From Devosia sp. (lineage in GTDB: Bacteria; Pseudomonadota; Alphaproteobacteria; Rhizobiales; Devosiaceae), in NCBI RefSeq assembly GCF_025809055.1, contig NZ_CP075529.1, forward strand, positions 2,281,501 to 2,345,500: a DNA stretch of 64,000 nt, written 5' to 3'. The notes under the pieces are model-generated. The model saw only the letters and a program-made list of their open reading frames with translations, did not search any database and was not told the DNA's origin. Of the stretch, positions 1 through 8,916 are shown piece after piece; the first letter of the stretch is position 1, and each line of letters starts with the position of its first letter. Position numbers and translations under genes: made by a program.

Positions 1-301
1 CAATCAAGCTGGCCACATGGGTCCGCAGATGGTCGAAATGGTGATCCTCGCGATAGAAGCGGGTGAGATTGGTGGTCAGCGCATTGACGAAGTCCTGCCC
101 GTCCTTGCTCGATCCCCCGCGTTCGAGAAAGTCGACATAGGCATCGAAGCTGGGCAGATTGAGCGCGCGCACGATCTTGCTCAGACGCGACACGACCAGG
201 GTGCGTTTTGCATTGCTGAGTGAAATTCCGGCGACGTCGTAGACACGCGCCTTGATGCGCGTGAACTCCCGCTCGCTCAGGGTGTACTCCCCCTGTTCCA
301 T
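1..301 (-). CDS. cheR: CheR chemotaxis protein methyltransferase (partial, N-terminal part)
   Basis: Reading the minus strand from the ATG at 299-301 gives about 100 residues beginning MEQGEYTLSEREF and running off the left edge. It matches the all-helical N-terminal domain of CheR, including the stretch ALTTNLTRFYREDHHF, the family hallmark just before the SAM-binding domain. CheR methylates glutamates on chemoreceptors in the cytoplasm. It follows the chemoreceptor and cheD genes on the same strand, with 27 bp between the receptor stop and this start, so the three look co-transcribed. The catalytic domain lies outside the window. Identification is from sequence recognition and gene context. 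Confidence 0.88.
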   Translation of the reverse strand, partial: MEQGEYTLSEREFTRIKARVYDVAGISLSNAKRTLVVSRLSKIVRALNLPSFDAYVDFLERGGSSKDGQDFVNALTTNLTRFYREDHHFDHLRTHVASLI

Positions 302-328
302 GCGACCTTCCCCTTCTGTGTCGGCCGA

Positions 329-1888
329 TCAGCCGGCAGCTCGCCGCGCTGGCTGGTCCCCCTGCCGGCCGGGCCCGAACCCAGCCGCAACTTCAGAACG
401 TTTCGCACCTTCTGGCGCGTGAAATCCCCCTGAACTCACCGGAATACTGGCAGCATCATTGCTTAGATTGCGTAAATTATGCTCAAGGGCGCCGATTAAT
501 TCTTGCAGTTGCGCGGCCTCCTCCATGCCGGTGCGCGCCTGGGCGCGTCCCTTGTCCACGATGACGCGGATATCCTTGGCGGATCGATTGGTAATCTGGG
601 CGAGCTGGCGGACTTCGTCGGCTACGACTGCAAAGCCGGCACCCTTTTCTCCGGCACGCGCGGCCTCCACCGCCGCATTGAGCGCCAGGAGATTGGTCCG
701 GAAGGAGACGTCCTCGATGGCGGCGGTGATGGTATCGACTTCGGCGGTCATGCGATCGATCTCGCCGACCAAGGCCTGGGTGCGCCGCGCAGCCAGTTCA
801 GCATCTCCGGCCAGCTTTTCGGCGTCGCGACCCTGGCCACGGGCATGATGCAACTGCTTCTTGAGGTCTTCGACCTGCTGCATCCCGGCCCGCAATGCCT
901 CCTGGCCGGTCGCGGCCCGGGCCTCCAGTTCGGCGGCCCGTTGCTCGAATTGCTCAAGCAGTTGCTTGACCGAAGCCAGCCGCATCTCAAGTGCCTGGCG
1001 GTCGAGGCCATGATCCCGCCGCGAGGCGGCCCCCTCGTCCAGAATTTGCCCGACGCGGCCGATTTCCTCGGCAAAGGCCGCCCCAATTGTCTTTTGGTCG
1101 ATGACCCGCCCTTCGAGCACGTGACGCAGGGCCTGCCGGGCGGCGTCTAGACGCCCCAGCCCATCATTGAGCGCCGCAAGGGCCGGATTGTGCGCGGAGG
1201 CCTCGCTGGCAAAACGGAAGCCGGTCTGGCCCGCTGAAAGAGCACCAACCAGCGCATCGAGATCGTCGTCTTCGAGATATTGTCCGGCCGGCCGCAATTC
1301 CAGCAGGTAGCGCTCGGCGGGCAGCCCGTGCCGATGCACGGCAAGGCGTTGACCGCGCAGCGCAATCAACGCCTCCTCAGGAGCACCACCCCCGGCCTCG
1401 ACATAGCCCTCGCCGAACAGGCGATCGAGGCTTTCTCCGTCCCTGGCCTCTGGCGCCCAGGTTTCCAGACCATGGCTGGCCACCAGGATCGTGCCATCCT
1501 TGTCGACAACCAGAGCCGGAGCATCCATCGCGGCAATGGCGGCGCGGAAATGATGGGCCCGATCAAGCCGCCTGCCGAGACGCTCGACAATGCCGCTCAT
1601 GGTCAGCGATTCACCGGGCCGGTCCTGAAGGCCCACTGCATGGGCCATCGCCCCCAATGTCCGGGCAGCACGGCGATCAGCCAGATGGCCGATGACTGCC
1701 GAGCCTGCAAAGGCCAGTCCGGCAAGGCTCCCCAGCACCGCCAGCCAGCTTGGACCCGGCCCCATGGTGAGCAACAGCCCCCCGGCCAGTGCCAGGGCGC
1801 CAAACCACAACCCGGACACAACCAGAGTAAGGCGCAGCCCAGCCTCGGGCAGGCGCGAATCACCGATATTGATGGAGCGGTCGGGCAT
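329..1888 (-). CDS. Methyl-accepting chemotaxis protein with N-terminal membrane hairpin and PAS-like region
   Basis: 519 residues. Two hydrophobic segments (about 19-41 and 48-69) are separated by only a few residues, so there is almost no periplasmic sensor. A PAS-like stretch (around 121-220, with [14 protein letters not shown]) follows, then a long coiled coil and the canonical receptor tip at about 392-432 ([20 protein letters not shown]). I see no HAMP motif. This architecture suggests sensing of a cytoplasmic or membrane-state signal, as in rhizobial internal receptors. The C-terminal 40 residues are Gly/Arg/Ala-rich and carry no CheR-docking pentapeptide. It lies downstream of cheD and upstream of cheR. 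The MCP call is firm; the ligand is unknown. Confidence 0.93.
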   Translation of the reverse strand: MPDRSINIGDSRLPEAGLRLTLVVSGLWFGALALAGGLLLTMGPGPSWLAVLGSLAGLAFAGSAVIGHLADRRAARTLGAMAHAVGLQDRPGESLTMSGIVERLGRRLDRAHHFRAAIAAMDAPALVVDKDGTILVASHGLETWAPEARDGESLDRLFGEGYVEAGGGAPEEALIALRGQRLAVHRHGLPAERYLLELRPAGQYLEDDDLDALVGALSAGQTGFRFASEASAHNPALAALNDGLGRLDAARQALRHVLEGRVIDQKTIGAAFAEEIGRVGQILDEGAASRRDHGLDRQALEMRLASVKQLLEQFEQRAAELEARAATGQEALRAGMQQVEDLKKQLHHARGQGRDAEKLAGDAELAARRTQALVGEIDRMTAEVDTITAAIEDVSFRTNLLALNAAVEAARAGEKGAGFAVVADEVRQLAQITNRSAKDIRVIVDKGRAQARTGMEEAAQLQELIGALEHNLRNLSNDAASIPVSSGGFHAPEGAKRSEVAAGFGPGRQGDQPARRAAG

Positions 1889-1974
1889 GATCTGACCCTA
1901 TCCGCGCAATGGTTAATCAAACCTGTAGAACAGGCCTGCCCAGTAAGAGTTCGGAAAGACTATCTTTCCGAGTG

Positions 1975-2565
1975 CTAAAACAACTCGATATCGTCCACCG
2001 GCGCCGGCACAATGACTTTCTTGCGCGCCAGGGCCAGTTCTTCGCGCGCCACGCTGGCACCCAGGTCGCTATCCAGGCGCTTGACGAATGCCCGGCCCGT
2101 GTGGGGTTTGAACAGGACACGACGTGCATAGGTCCCACCCAGATCCTCGCTGGCCGCGACATAGCCTTCGACGCTCAGAAACTGCCGGACAAACTCGATA
2201 TTCTTGGCACCGACATCATCCAGCGCCGAATTGATCTTGCCGCCTCCGAATATCTTGATCTCGAGATTGGCCTTGTTTCCCGTCCCCTGGGTCAGGACCT
2301 TGTTGATCAACTGTTCCATGGCAAAGGCGCCGTAGCGCGCCGAGGCGCCGTAGCGGTCCTTGGCCGAACCGGACTGCTCGGCCAACAGAAAGTGGTTCAT
2401 GCCGCCAACGCTGGCGACACGATCACGCACGCAGGCGGAAATGCAGGAGCCCAATACGGTAGAGAAAGTGACATCGGCAGCATTGGATACGTGACAGTCG
2501 CCCTGATGGACCGTCGTTACCACCCCCCGGTCGAATTCGGGCGGCAGGGAAGAAATTTGGGGCAT
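1975..2565 (-). CDS. cheD: CheD chemoreceptor glutamine deamidase
   Basis: 196 residues. CheD deamidates glutamines on chemoreceptors, and in some systems also interacts with CheY-type phosphatases. The family core is present: STVLGSCISACVRD places the catalytic cysteine at Cys41, and GGMNHFLL gives the partner histidine at His58, with the 17-residue spacing of characterised CheD proteins. Length is typical for alphaproteobacterial CheD. It is the first gene of a minus-strand group with the receptor and cheR, and it faces the CheT-like gene across a 166-bp divergent gap that must hold both promoters. Confidence 0.93.
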   Translation of the reverse strand: MPQISSLPPEFDRGVVTTVHQGDCHVSNAADVTFSTVLGSCISACVRDRVASVGGMNHFLLAEQSGSAKDRYGASARYGAFAMEQLINKVLTQGTGNKANLEIKIFGGGKINSALDDVGAKNIEFVRQFLSVEGYVAASEDLGGTYARRVLFKPHTGRAFVKRLDSDLGASVAREELALARKKVIVPAPVDDIELF

Positions 2566-2731
2566 AGTTTCTTCATAGACCTCTACGGGCGATTTGTTCG
2601 GATCGTAGCGGAAAACTCGTTAGCCAATTGCTAACCACAACTTGTGACGGAGCCGGACCGGGCCAAAACGGCAAGGAGAGGTTTAGATTTTCCGCGATAG
2701 GGTGGCTAGAACGGGGGCTAGGGTTTTATCA

Positions 2732-3085
2732 ATGTCACTACAGAAACTCGCACGGGAACTGGATGAGACGGCGCGGCAAACCGCGTCCATGCTCGAAGGC
2801 ATATCCGAAGCCCTCGAGTTGCTGGCCGAGAAGCAGCTCAGCAAGGACCCCACGGTCCATGAGGCTGTGCAGTTGATCATCACCGCCCTGCAGGGACAGG
2901 ACCGTATCGAGCAGCGTTGCCACAATATGGCGCTGGCGGTCCGTCAGTTTGCCCTCCTGCCGCCAACGGCCCCGGACAGTGTCTATGACGAGATCTGGGC
3001 CAGCCTTACGCTTGACGAATTGCGGGTGCCCTCGCTGTCGGGAATTGCTGCCCACCAGGTACACGGGGAAGCCGAGCTCTTCTGA
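2732..3085 (+). CDS. CheT/CheZ-like small chemotaxis protein with a DxxxQ motif
   Basis: 117 residues from the ATG at 2732; a GTG at 2702 would add ten residues of unremarkable sequence. It is predicted almost all-helical. The segment QGQDRIEQR holds D57-x-x-x-Q61, the arrangement used by CheZ-type phosphatases to dephosphorylate CheY-P. Rhizobial che operons end with a similar small protein, CheT, next to cheD, and the position here, directly divergent from cheD, fits that. A clear hairpin terminator follows the stop, so it is a single-gene transcription unit. The role as a CheY-P phosphatase is inferred from motif and context; the sequence is otherwise poorly characterised. Confidence 0.6.
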   Translation: MSLQKLARELDETARQTASMLEGISEALELLAEKQLSKDPTVHEAVQLIITALQGQDRIEQRCHNMALAVRQFALLPPTAPDSVYDEIWASLTLDELRVPSLSGIAAHQVHGEAELF

Positions 3086-3111
3086 CGCTCATGGCGTAGT
3101 CGTTCAACCGG

Positions 3112-3130
3112 GGCGCTTCGGCGCCTTTTT
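3112..3130 (+). terminator. Rho-independent terminator of the CheT-like gene
   Basis: The stem GGCGC (3112-3116), a TTCG tetraloop and GCGCC (3121-3125) are followed directly by TTTTT. It lies 26 bp after the CheT-like stop and just beyond the stop of the convergent kinase gene. Confidence 0.85.
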
Positions 3131-3132
3131 CG

Positions 3133-3747
3133 TTATGGCTCGTCGTCACCGAGCAGAATATCGAAACTGTCCGGAAGCCGCGTCATGGCAAAGTAGTGGT
3201 CCTCGGCACGATGCCACTGCCGCTCCCATGGCCCGATTTCGCCTTCACGGGCCACCAGCCGTTCGATGCGCCGCGCCTCGCTCACGTGAACGAGCAGGCT
3301 GAGATCAACTAGGTCTGCCAGTTCCGGCCGTGCCGAATAGACACCCTCAACCAGGATCACCGGCGATGTCGCAAGCGTGGTCCAGTCGGACTGCAGCGAT
3401 CCGTCGAACGCATCCCAGTCAAAAGCCTGGTATTGGGCCCGCCCTGTCGTCAGAAGGCTCTCGATCACGCGCCGCTGGCGGCGCCAATCGATGCAGGTGC
3501 CGGCTAGGTCCGCAGCCGTAGCCGTGCTGATGCCCGTGGTCCCAGCGAAGAAATCGTCGCCCGGCACCACGCATGCACCAATGCGCCGCGCGATGATGTT
3601 GGCAAGGGTCGATTTGCCTGCACCGCTCCGCCCGTCAATGGCAACGACCAATGGCGTATCGCGACCTTTCGACCGCGCTTCGATTGCCGCGACTACCGTT
3701 TCGATTGTGCTGCCCAAAATCCTGACCCGAAACAAAAAGGGCGCCAC
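3133..3747 (-). CDS. Uridine kinase-like P-loop NTPase
   Basis: Up to 204 residues. A Walker A motif, DGRSGAGKST (38-47 in the longest form), is followed by PGDDFF and VEGVYSARPEL, the layout of uridine kinase/phosphoribulokinase-type P-loop proteins that phosphorylate small hydroxylated substrates. The GTG giving the longest form lies inside the loop of the cheW terminator, so the real start is probably lower, for example the TTG at 3717 preceded by AGG. The gene splits the two chemotaxis blocks but shows no chemotaxis motif. The substrate cannot be read from the sequence; uridine is only the family default. Confidence 0.72.
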   Translation of the reverse strand: MAPFLFRVRILGSTIETVVAAIEARSKGRDTPLVVAIDGRSGAGKSTLANIIARRIGACVVPGDDFFAGTTGISTATAADLAGTCIDWRRQRRVIESLLTTGRAQYQAFDWDAFDGSLQSDWTTLATSPVILVEGVYSARPELADLVDLSLLVHVSEARRIERLVAREGEIGPWERQWHRAEDHYFAMTRLPDSFDILLGDDEP

Positions 3748-3755
3748 TGGCGCCC
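3734..3755 (-). terminator. Rho-independent terminator downstream of cheW
   Basis: On the minus strand, GGGCGCC, a three-base loop and GGCGCCC form a perfect 7-bp stem followed by TTTTT (complement of 3734-3738). It lies 27 bp past the cheW stop and closes the STAS-cheY-cheA-cheW unit. It overlaps the longest possible start of the kinase gene. Confidence 0.85.
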
Positions 3756-3781
3756 TTGACGTGTCCTCGACCTGTCCGGCC

Positions 3782-4270
3782 TCAGGCGTCCATCTTGGCG
3801 CCCATGACCACGGAGTGCAGATCGATCAGCCCGACCATGCGGCTCTCATGGGTGACGATGCCGTTGAGCAGTTCGGTGTCGATCGAATTGCCTTCCGGCA
3901 CATTGTGAATTTCGTCGCGATTGACCGTCAGGATATCGCTGACCGCATCGACCAGGATCCCGACCCATTTGTCGCCGACGCTCATCACCACCACGACATG
4001 GTTCTTGGTGGGCGATGTCTGGCCGTCGCCGAAGCGCGCCCTGAGATCGAAGATTGGCACGATCGTGCCGCGCAGGTTGATGACACCGCGGACATAGGCG
4101 CGTGTGTTCGGCAGCGGGGTCGCACCGTTCCAGGCGCGAATCTCGCGCACAGTGGTGATTTCCACGCCATAGGTCTGTTCGCCGATGGAGAAGGCGATCA
4201 GCTGCAGGGTGTTCTGCCCCGCCAGTGCCGACTTGTCGCCGATATCGTCGCGCAGGCTCAACGCTTCCAT
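3782..4270 (-). CDS. cheW: CheW chemotaxis coupling protein
   Basis: 162 residues forming a single CheW SH3-like domain. The diagnostic stretch VRGVINLRGTIVPIFDL is present, as is the C-terminal VGLIDLHSVV. CheW bridges chemoreceptors to the CheA kinase at the cell pole. It is transcribed after cheA with an 87-bp gap and is the last gene of its unit, being followed by a strong terminator. Confidence 0.95.
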   Translation of the reverse strand: MEALSLRDDIGDKSALAGQNTLQLIAFSIGEQTYGVEITTVREIRAWNGATPLPNTRAYVRGVINLRGTIVPIFDLRARFGDGQTSPTKNHVVVVMSVGDKWVGILVDAVSDILTVNRDEIHNVPEGNSIDTELLNGIVTHESRMVGLIDLHSVVMGAKMDA

Positions 4271-4357
4271 GGTACTCGCCTTTCTGCCGCCCGTTCTGGG
4301 CCTACTCGCATCCTACCGCGTCAGATGACGCCAATTTCTTAACGCTGGTCCGCCAAC

Positions 4358-6697
4358 TCAAGCGGCATTCTGATGGATATGGGTGGTGCGCAGACCCTGT
4401 ACGTCCACGATCAGTGCCACATTGCCGTCGCCCAGAATGGTGCCGCCGGCAATGCCGTCGACCCGTTCGAAGTTTTCCTCGAGCGACTTGATGACCACCT
4501 GCTGCTGGCCAATGATGTCATCGACGACCAGAGCCACTTTCTGGCTGCCCTCGGCCTCACACAGGACCACGAACTGATCGTCCGGCGCATTGGCCGGGAC
4601 CATGCCGAAGCGCTGGCCGAGGTCGATGACCTGCACATACTCGCCCCGCACCTGCAGCACGCGGCCACCGGACGGTACGCGCTCGAACGCGGCACGCGAG
4701 CATTGCATGGTCTCGACAATGGACGAGAGCGGCACCACATAGGGATTGTCGCCAACCTTGACCAGCATCACGTCGAGTACGGCCAGGGTCAGCGGCAGGC
4801 GCAAGGTCATGCGGCAGCCCTTGCCGGTCCAGGACCGGACATGGACCGAGCCACCGATCTTCTTGATATTGGACAGCACCACGTCCATGCCGACGCCGCG
4901 ACCCGAAATGTCGCTGACTGCTTCGGCCGTCGAGAAGCCGGGGGCAAAGATCAACTGGTCGATCTGCTCGTCCGTCGGCGTGATATCGGGCGCCACGATG
5001 CCCTTGTCGCGCGCCAGCCGCAGCACCCGCTCGCGATTGATGCCGGCGCCGTCGTCTTCAACAACGATCAGAATATTGCCGCCCGCCTGCTCCGCCGAAA
5101 GGCGGATCGTGCCGGTTTCCGGCTTGCCGGCGGCCAGACGTTTGTCCGGTCCCTCGATGCCGTGATCGGCCGAATTGCGGATCATGTGGGTCAGGGGGTC
5201 GGACAATTGCTCGATGACCGTCTTGTCGATCTCGGTATTCTCGCCGATCGTTTCGAGCTTGATCTTCTTGGAGGTCTTGGTCGCCAGTTCCCGCACAAGT
5301 CGCGGCATGCGGCTGAAGACGGATTTGACCGGCTGGGCCCGGATGGCCATCACCGAATCCTGGAGTCCGCGCGTGGTCTGCGCGAGGACTTCGAGGCCAC
5401 GTACCAGTTCGGTGTAGCGGGCCCGCAGGGTCTCGTCCATCTGCTGGGTCAGCATGGACTGGGTGATCACCAATTCACCCACCATGTTGACCACGCGGTC
5501 GACCTTGTCGAGATCGACCCGGATTGACTGTACACCGACCGAGCCGCGTCCGGCATCATCGCCTTCTGCGGGCGCTGCCGCTTTGGCCGGCGGCATGCTG
5601 GCCACCGGGCGCGCTGGCTCGGCAGCCTTGACCGGAGCGGGAGCCACAGTCGGCTTGATCTCGTCGGCGAGTGCCGCCAGGCTCATCCCAGGCGCATCCT
5701 CGAACTGGTCCTGTGCTCCGGCGGGTTCCGCCTCCGGCTCGGCCGCGAACTCCGCCGGCTGCGCCATCTCGTCCTCGGTCAGGGCAAGCAGGCTCGACAA
5801 GTCCATCTCGGCGTCGGCCGCAGCGGGCGCCTCGGCGGCTTCGCGCACCGGTGCCACAGCGCCGGCATCGCCCAAACGGGCAATGACGATGTCACAATCG
5901 CCATCGACGAATTCGAACACTTCCCGGATCGCCTCTTCCGTCAGCGTCGGCGAGATCAGGGTGATTTCCCAGGCGCAATAGACCGCAAAGGGCTCAAAGT
6001 CGGATAGCGGGGGCACTTCACCCAGGTGCGCGCGCACCTGCATCTGGCCCAGCGCGGCCAGTTCGCGGAACAGCAGCAGCGGATCATTGGCACGGGCATA
6101 GAGGGCGCGGTGCGGTGTGAAACGAACTTCCCACTGTTCGGGCACGCTGGCGACGGGGGAGGCCTCGAACACATCGTCCACAGGCGCTTCTCTACGCCCA
6201 TGCTGATCGTCCAGGTTGACCATGACCGGGGTAAAGTCGATATCGAAATCCTCGACGATCTCCCCGCCTTCGTCGCCGCTATCCCCGGAATCGGCCGCTT
6301 CGGAATTGGTTTCGCCCCGCGCGATGGCATCGAACCGCGCCTTTTCCTCGGCGCCGTAATTGGCCGGCAGGTCTTCGCCCGACTGGGCGGCATTGACGTG
6401 ATCGGCGACGATATCATTGGCGCGGATGCACAGGGTCACCACATCGTCGGTAAGCTCAACGCGGCCGTCGCGTACGAAATCGAGCAGGGTTTGATAGGCA
6501 TGGGCAAAGCCCACCAGGGCCGAAAAGCCAAAGGCGCCGGCGCCACCCTTGATCGAGTGGATAGCCCGGAACACGGCGTTGAGCCGTTCCCGGTCGCGCT
6601 CGCCCGCCTCGATGGCCGCGAACTGCTCCTCGAGCTCGGTCAGCAATTCCGAGCATTCGTCGAAATAGGTGGCTTTGAAGTCGTCGAGGTCGCTCAT
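4358..6697 (-). CDS. cheA: CheA chemotaxis histidine kinase
   Basis: 779 residues with the full domain order. The P1 HPt domain carries the phosphorylated His47 in AIHSIKGGAG. A linker and P2-like region (about 180-280) are separated by acidic/Ala-Pro-rich spacers. The P3 dimerisation helices are at about 390-455. The P4 ATPase has an N box (THMIRNSADHGIE, 503-515), DDGAGI (548-553) and GRGVGM (599-604). The P5 CheW-like domain runs from about 640 to 770. CheA autophosphorylates in response to receptors and passes phosphate to CheY. It lies between cheY and cheW in one minus-strand unit. The length is typical and I see no missing catalytic residue. Confidence 0.96.
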   Translation of the reverse strand: MSDLDDFKATYFDECSELLTELEEQFAAIEAGERDRERLNAVFRAIHSIKGGAGAFGFSALVGFAHAYQTLLDFVRDGRVELTDDVVTLCIRANDIVADHVNAAQSGEDLPANYGAEEKARFDAIARGETNSEAADSGDSGDEGGEIVEDFDIDFTPVMVNLDDQHGRREAPVDDVFEASPVASVPEQWEVRFTPHRALYARANDPLLLFRELAALGQMQVRAHLGEVPPLSDFEPFAVYCAWEITLISPTLTEEAIREVFEFVDGDCDIVIARLGDAGAVAPVREAAEAPAAADAEMDLSSLLALTEDEMAQPAEFAAEPEAEPAGAQDQFEDAPGMSLAALADEIKPTVAPAPVKAAEPARPVASMPPAKAAAPAEGDDAGRGSVGVQSIRVDLDKVDRVVNMVGELVITQSMLTQQMDETLRARYTELVRGLEVLAQTTRGLQDSVMAIRAQPVKSVFSRMPRLVRELATKTSKKIKLETIGENTEIDKTVIEQLSDPLTHMIRNSADHGIEGPDKRLAAGKPETGTIRLSAEQAGGNILIVVEDDGAGINRERVLRLARDKGIVAPDITPTDEQIDQLIFAPGFSTAEAVSDISGRGVGMDVVLSNIKKIGGSVHVRSWTGKGCRMTLRLPLTLAVLDVMLVKVGDNPYVVPLSSIVETMQCSRAAFERVPSGGRVLQVRGEYVQVIDLGQRFGMVPANAPDDQFVVLCEAEGSQKVALVVDDIIGQQQVVIKSLEENFERVDGIAGGTILGDGNVALIVDVQGLRTTHIHQNAA

Positions 6698-6728
6698 TGC
6701 GGCGCACCCGCCCCCTGCATGTTGTCGG

Positions 6729-7094
6729 CTAGTGTACGACCCGGTGGATGACCGAGATGAGTTTTTCCGGATCGAAGGGCTTTACGATCCAGCCCGTACC
6801 GCCCGCGGCCTTGCCCTGATCGCGCTTGTCCTGGCTGGTCTCGGTGGTGAGGATCAGAATGGGGAGCGAATTGTGCTGCCCGCTGGCCCGCACATGCTTG
6901 ATGAACTCGATGCCATCCATCACCGGCATGTTGATGTCGGTGATCACCACATCAACCTCCTGGGCCTTGAGGACATCCAGGCCCTGCTTGCCGTCTTCGG
7001 CCTGCAGCACCTCGAACCCGGCATTGGAAAGCGTGTGGTGCAGCATGGCCAGAATGGTTCGCGAGTCATCCACCGTGAGAACGCGCAGCGTCAT
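6729..7094 (-). CDS. cheY: CheY-type single-domain response regulator
   Basis: 121 residues, receiver domain only. The acidic pocket is D9/D10, the phospho-acceptor is Asp53 in ITDINMPVMDG, the conserved Thr is at about 83, and Lys105 is in VKPFDPEKL. It corresponds by position (STAS-cheY-cheA) to the rhizobial CheY1, which in those species acts mainly as a phosphate sink rather than as the motor-binding regulator. Its start overlaps the STAS gene stop by four bases (ATGA), indicating translational coupling. Whether it is CheY1 or CheY2 in function is inferred from order only. Confidence 0.92.
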   Translation of the reverse strand: MTLRVLTVDDSRTILAMLHHTLSNAGFEVLQAEDGKQGLDVLKAQEVDVVITDINMPVMDGIEFIKHVRASGQHNSLPILILTTETSQDKRDQGKAAGGTGWIVKPFDPEKLISVIHRVVH

Positions 7095-7381
7095 TGTTTC
7101 ATCATCCCCGAAAACTGGGCCGTCAGGCCCAGCCGCTCGATTGCGGCACCCATGGCCGCGCTCGGTGCTTCAATGGCAAAATCGAAATGGTGTCTCCGGG
7201 CCGTTTCGGCCGCGCTGATCAGCAGCATCAGGGCATTGGTGGACACACGTTCCACCCCAGACGCGTCCACGCTCACCGGCCCGCTTTCCAGCGCGTCGAT
7301 CAACCTGTCCCGGATGCCGTCGATTGCATCGAGATCGATGACAGCTGGCAGGGCCACTGTCTCGTTGGTCTGCTTGGCCAT
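7091..7381 (-). CDS. STAS-domain protein of the chemotaxis operon (CheS-like)
   Basis: 96 residues, a stand-alone STAS fold. VSVDASGVERVSTNALMLL matches the anti-sigma-factor-antagonist core, with Ser47 at the usual phospho-acceptor position. It is the first gene of the STAS-cheY-cheA-cheW unit. In rhizobia a small protein of about the same length in the same place (CheS) helps CheA drain phosphate from CheY1; equivalence is inferred from context. It overlaps cheY by four bases. Transcription probably begins in the 200-bp gap above it. Confidence 0.78.
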   Translation of the reverse strand: MAKQTNETVALPAVIDLDAIDGIRDRLIDALESGPVSVDASGVERVSTNALMLLISAAETARRHHFDFAIEAPSAAMGAAIERLGLTAQFSGMMKQ

Positions 7382-7581
7382 GGTGTAGGCGAACCCCCGG
7401 AGTCTTCTCCTCGGGTCATATTCATCTTGAACGGTTTAAGAAGTGCTAACTATGACTTGTCCGTATCTTGACCCGGCGCTTCAGATGCTGGTGCCGGCGG
7501 CCATGCCTGGATGGTCGGAAACCCTTGCCCCCGTCTGCATGGGGGGGTAATCGCATGGCCGAGAACTGATTGGACCGCCCC

Positions 7582-8898
7582 ATGCCCGCCAAGATCGCCC
7601 TTACCGGCATTGCCCGAGACCTTGCTGCCCGTGCTGAAGCGGGCAAGACCATCCGGGTCGGCGTCATCGGATCGGGTGAAATGGGAACTGACCTCGTCAC
7701 CCAGATGAGCCTGATGCAGGGCATCGAAATGGCCGCGATCGCCACCCGGCGCCCGCATACCGCGCTCGATGCCATGACCATTGCCTATGGTGAAAATTCC
7801 ATGGGCAAGGTGGTCGACAGCCCCAGCGCGGCAACTGCGGCCATCGAGCAGGGCAAGATCGCCATTACCTCGGCGGAAACGCTCGTCACCACGCCCGGAA
7901 TTGACGTTGTCATCGACGCCACCGGCAAGCCGGGCGTTGCGGCCGACTATGACCTCATGGCCATGGAGCACGGCAAGCATCTGGTGATGATGAATGTCGA
8001 GGCCGACGTGACCATCGGGCCTTATTTGAAGGCTCAGGCCGACCGGCTGGGCGTGGTTTACTCGGTCGGGGCGGGGGACGAGCCCAGCTCCTGCATGGAA
8101 CTGATCGAATTCGTCACTGCGCTCGGGCTCGATGTCGTCGCTGCCGGCAAGGGCAAGAACAATCCGCTGAAGCACGATGCCGTGCCCGATGACTATCGGG
8201 CCGAGGCCGAACGGCGCAACATGAACCCGCGCATGCTGGTGGAGTTCGTCGACGGCTCGAAAACGGCCGTGGAAATGACCGCCATTGCCAACGCGACCGG
8301 CCTTGTGCCCGACATTCCGGGCATGCACGGTCCGGCCACCAATCGCGACGACATGGCCAAGGTCCTCATCCCCAAGGCTGATGGCGGCATTCTCAACGGC
8401 TCAGGCGTCGTTGACTTCACCATCGGCAAGGGCGTCGCACCCGGCGTCTTCGTCATCGTCAAGGCCACCCATCCCCGCATCATCGAGCGCATGGATGATC
8501 TTCATATCGGCCATGGTCCCTATTATGCATTCTTCCGGCCCTATCATCTGACGAGCCTGGAAGTCCCGCTCACCTGTGCGCGCATCATGATGCAAGGGCG
8601 GCCCGACATGGTTCCCTTGCCCCGTCCCGTCGCCGAGGTTTGCGCGGTCGCAAAGCGCGATCTGAAACCCGGAGAGAGCCTCGATGCCATCGGGGAGACC
8701 TGCTATCGCTCCTTCGCCATGACCGTGGGGGACGCCCGCGCCGCCGGCGCGCTGCCGGTTGGCCTTCTCGAAGGCGGCACGGTCATCGCGTCGGTCAAGA
8801 AGGGCGAGTTGCTCACGACTGCCAATGCCCGTCCGGATGTTTCGACCCGGCTATATGCCCTGCGGCAGGAACAGGACAGGATGCTGGGCCTGCTCTAA
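7582..8898 (+). CDS. NAD(P)-binding oxidoreductase with C-terminal SAF domain (COG4091, predicted homoserine dehydrogenase-like)
   Basis: 438 residues from the ATG at 7582; a TTG at 7570 adds only four. A Rossmann motif (VGVIGSGEMGTDLV) lies near residue 25. A homoserine-dehydrogenase-like catalytic region with GKGKNNPLKHDAVPDD follows. The last about 90 residues form a SAF domain (RDLKPGESLDAIGE), a module also found in sialic-acid synthase and altronate dehydratase. The family is annotated as predicted homoserine dehydrogenase, but the SAF fusion points to an uncharacterised, probably sugar-acid-related reaction. It is monocistronic between divergent chemotaxis genes and a convergent HPP gene, so context gives no substrate. 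Confidence 0.82.
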   Translation: MPAKIALTGIARDLAARAEAGKTIRVGVIGSGEMGTDLVTQMSLMQGIEMAAIATRRPHTALDAMTIAYGENSMGKVVDSPSAATAAIEQGKIAITSAETLVTTPGIDVVIDATGKPGVAADYDLMAMEHGKHLVMMNVEADVTIGPYLKAQADRLGVVYSVGAGDEPSSCMELIEFVTALGLDVVAAGKGKNNPLKHDAVPDDYRAEAERRNMNPRMLVEFVDGSKTAVEMTAIANATGLVPDIPGMHGPATNRDDMAKVLIPKADGGILNGSGVVDFTIGKGVAPGVFVIVKATHPRIIERMDDLHIGHGPYYAFFRPYHLTSLEVPLTCARIMMQGRPDMVPLPRPVAEVCAVAKRDLKPGESLDAIGETCYRSFAMTVGDARAAGALPVGLLEGGTVIASVKKGELLTTANARPDVSTRLYALRQEQDRMLGLL

Positions 8899-8916
8899 CG
8901 CCCCAGCGGACACGCC

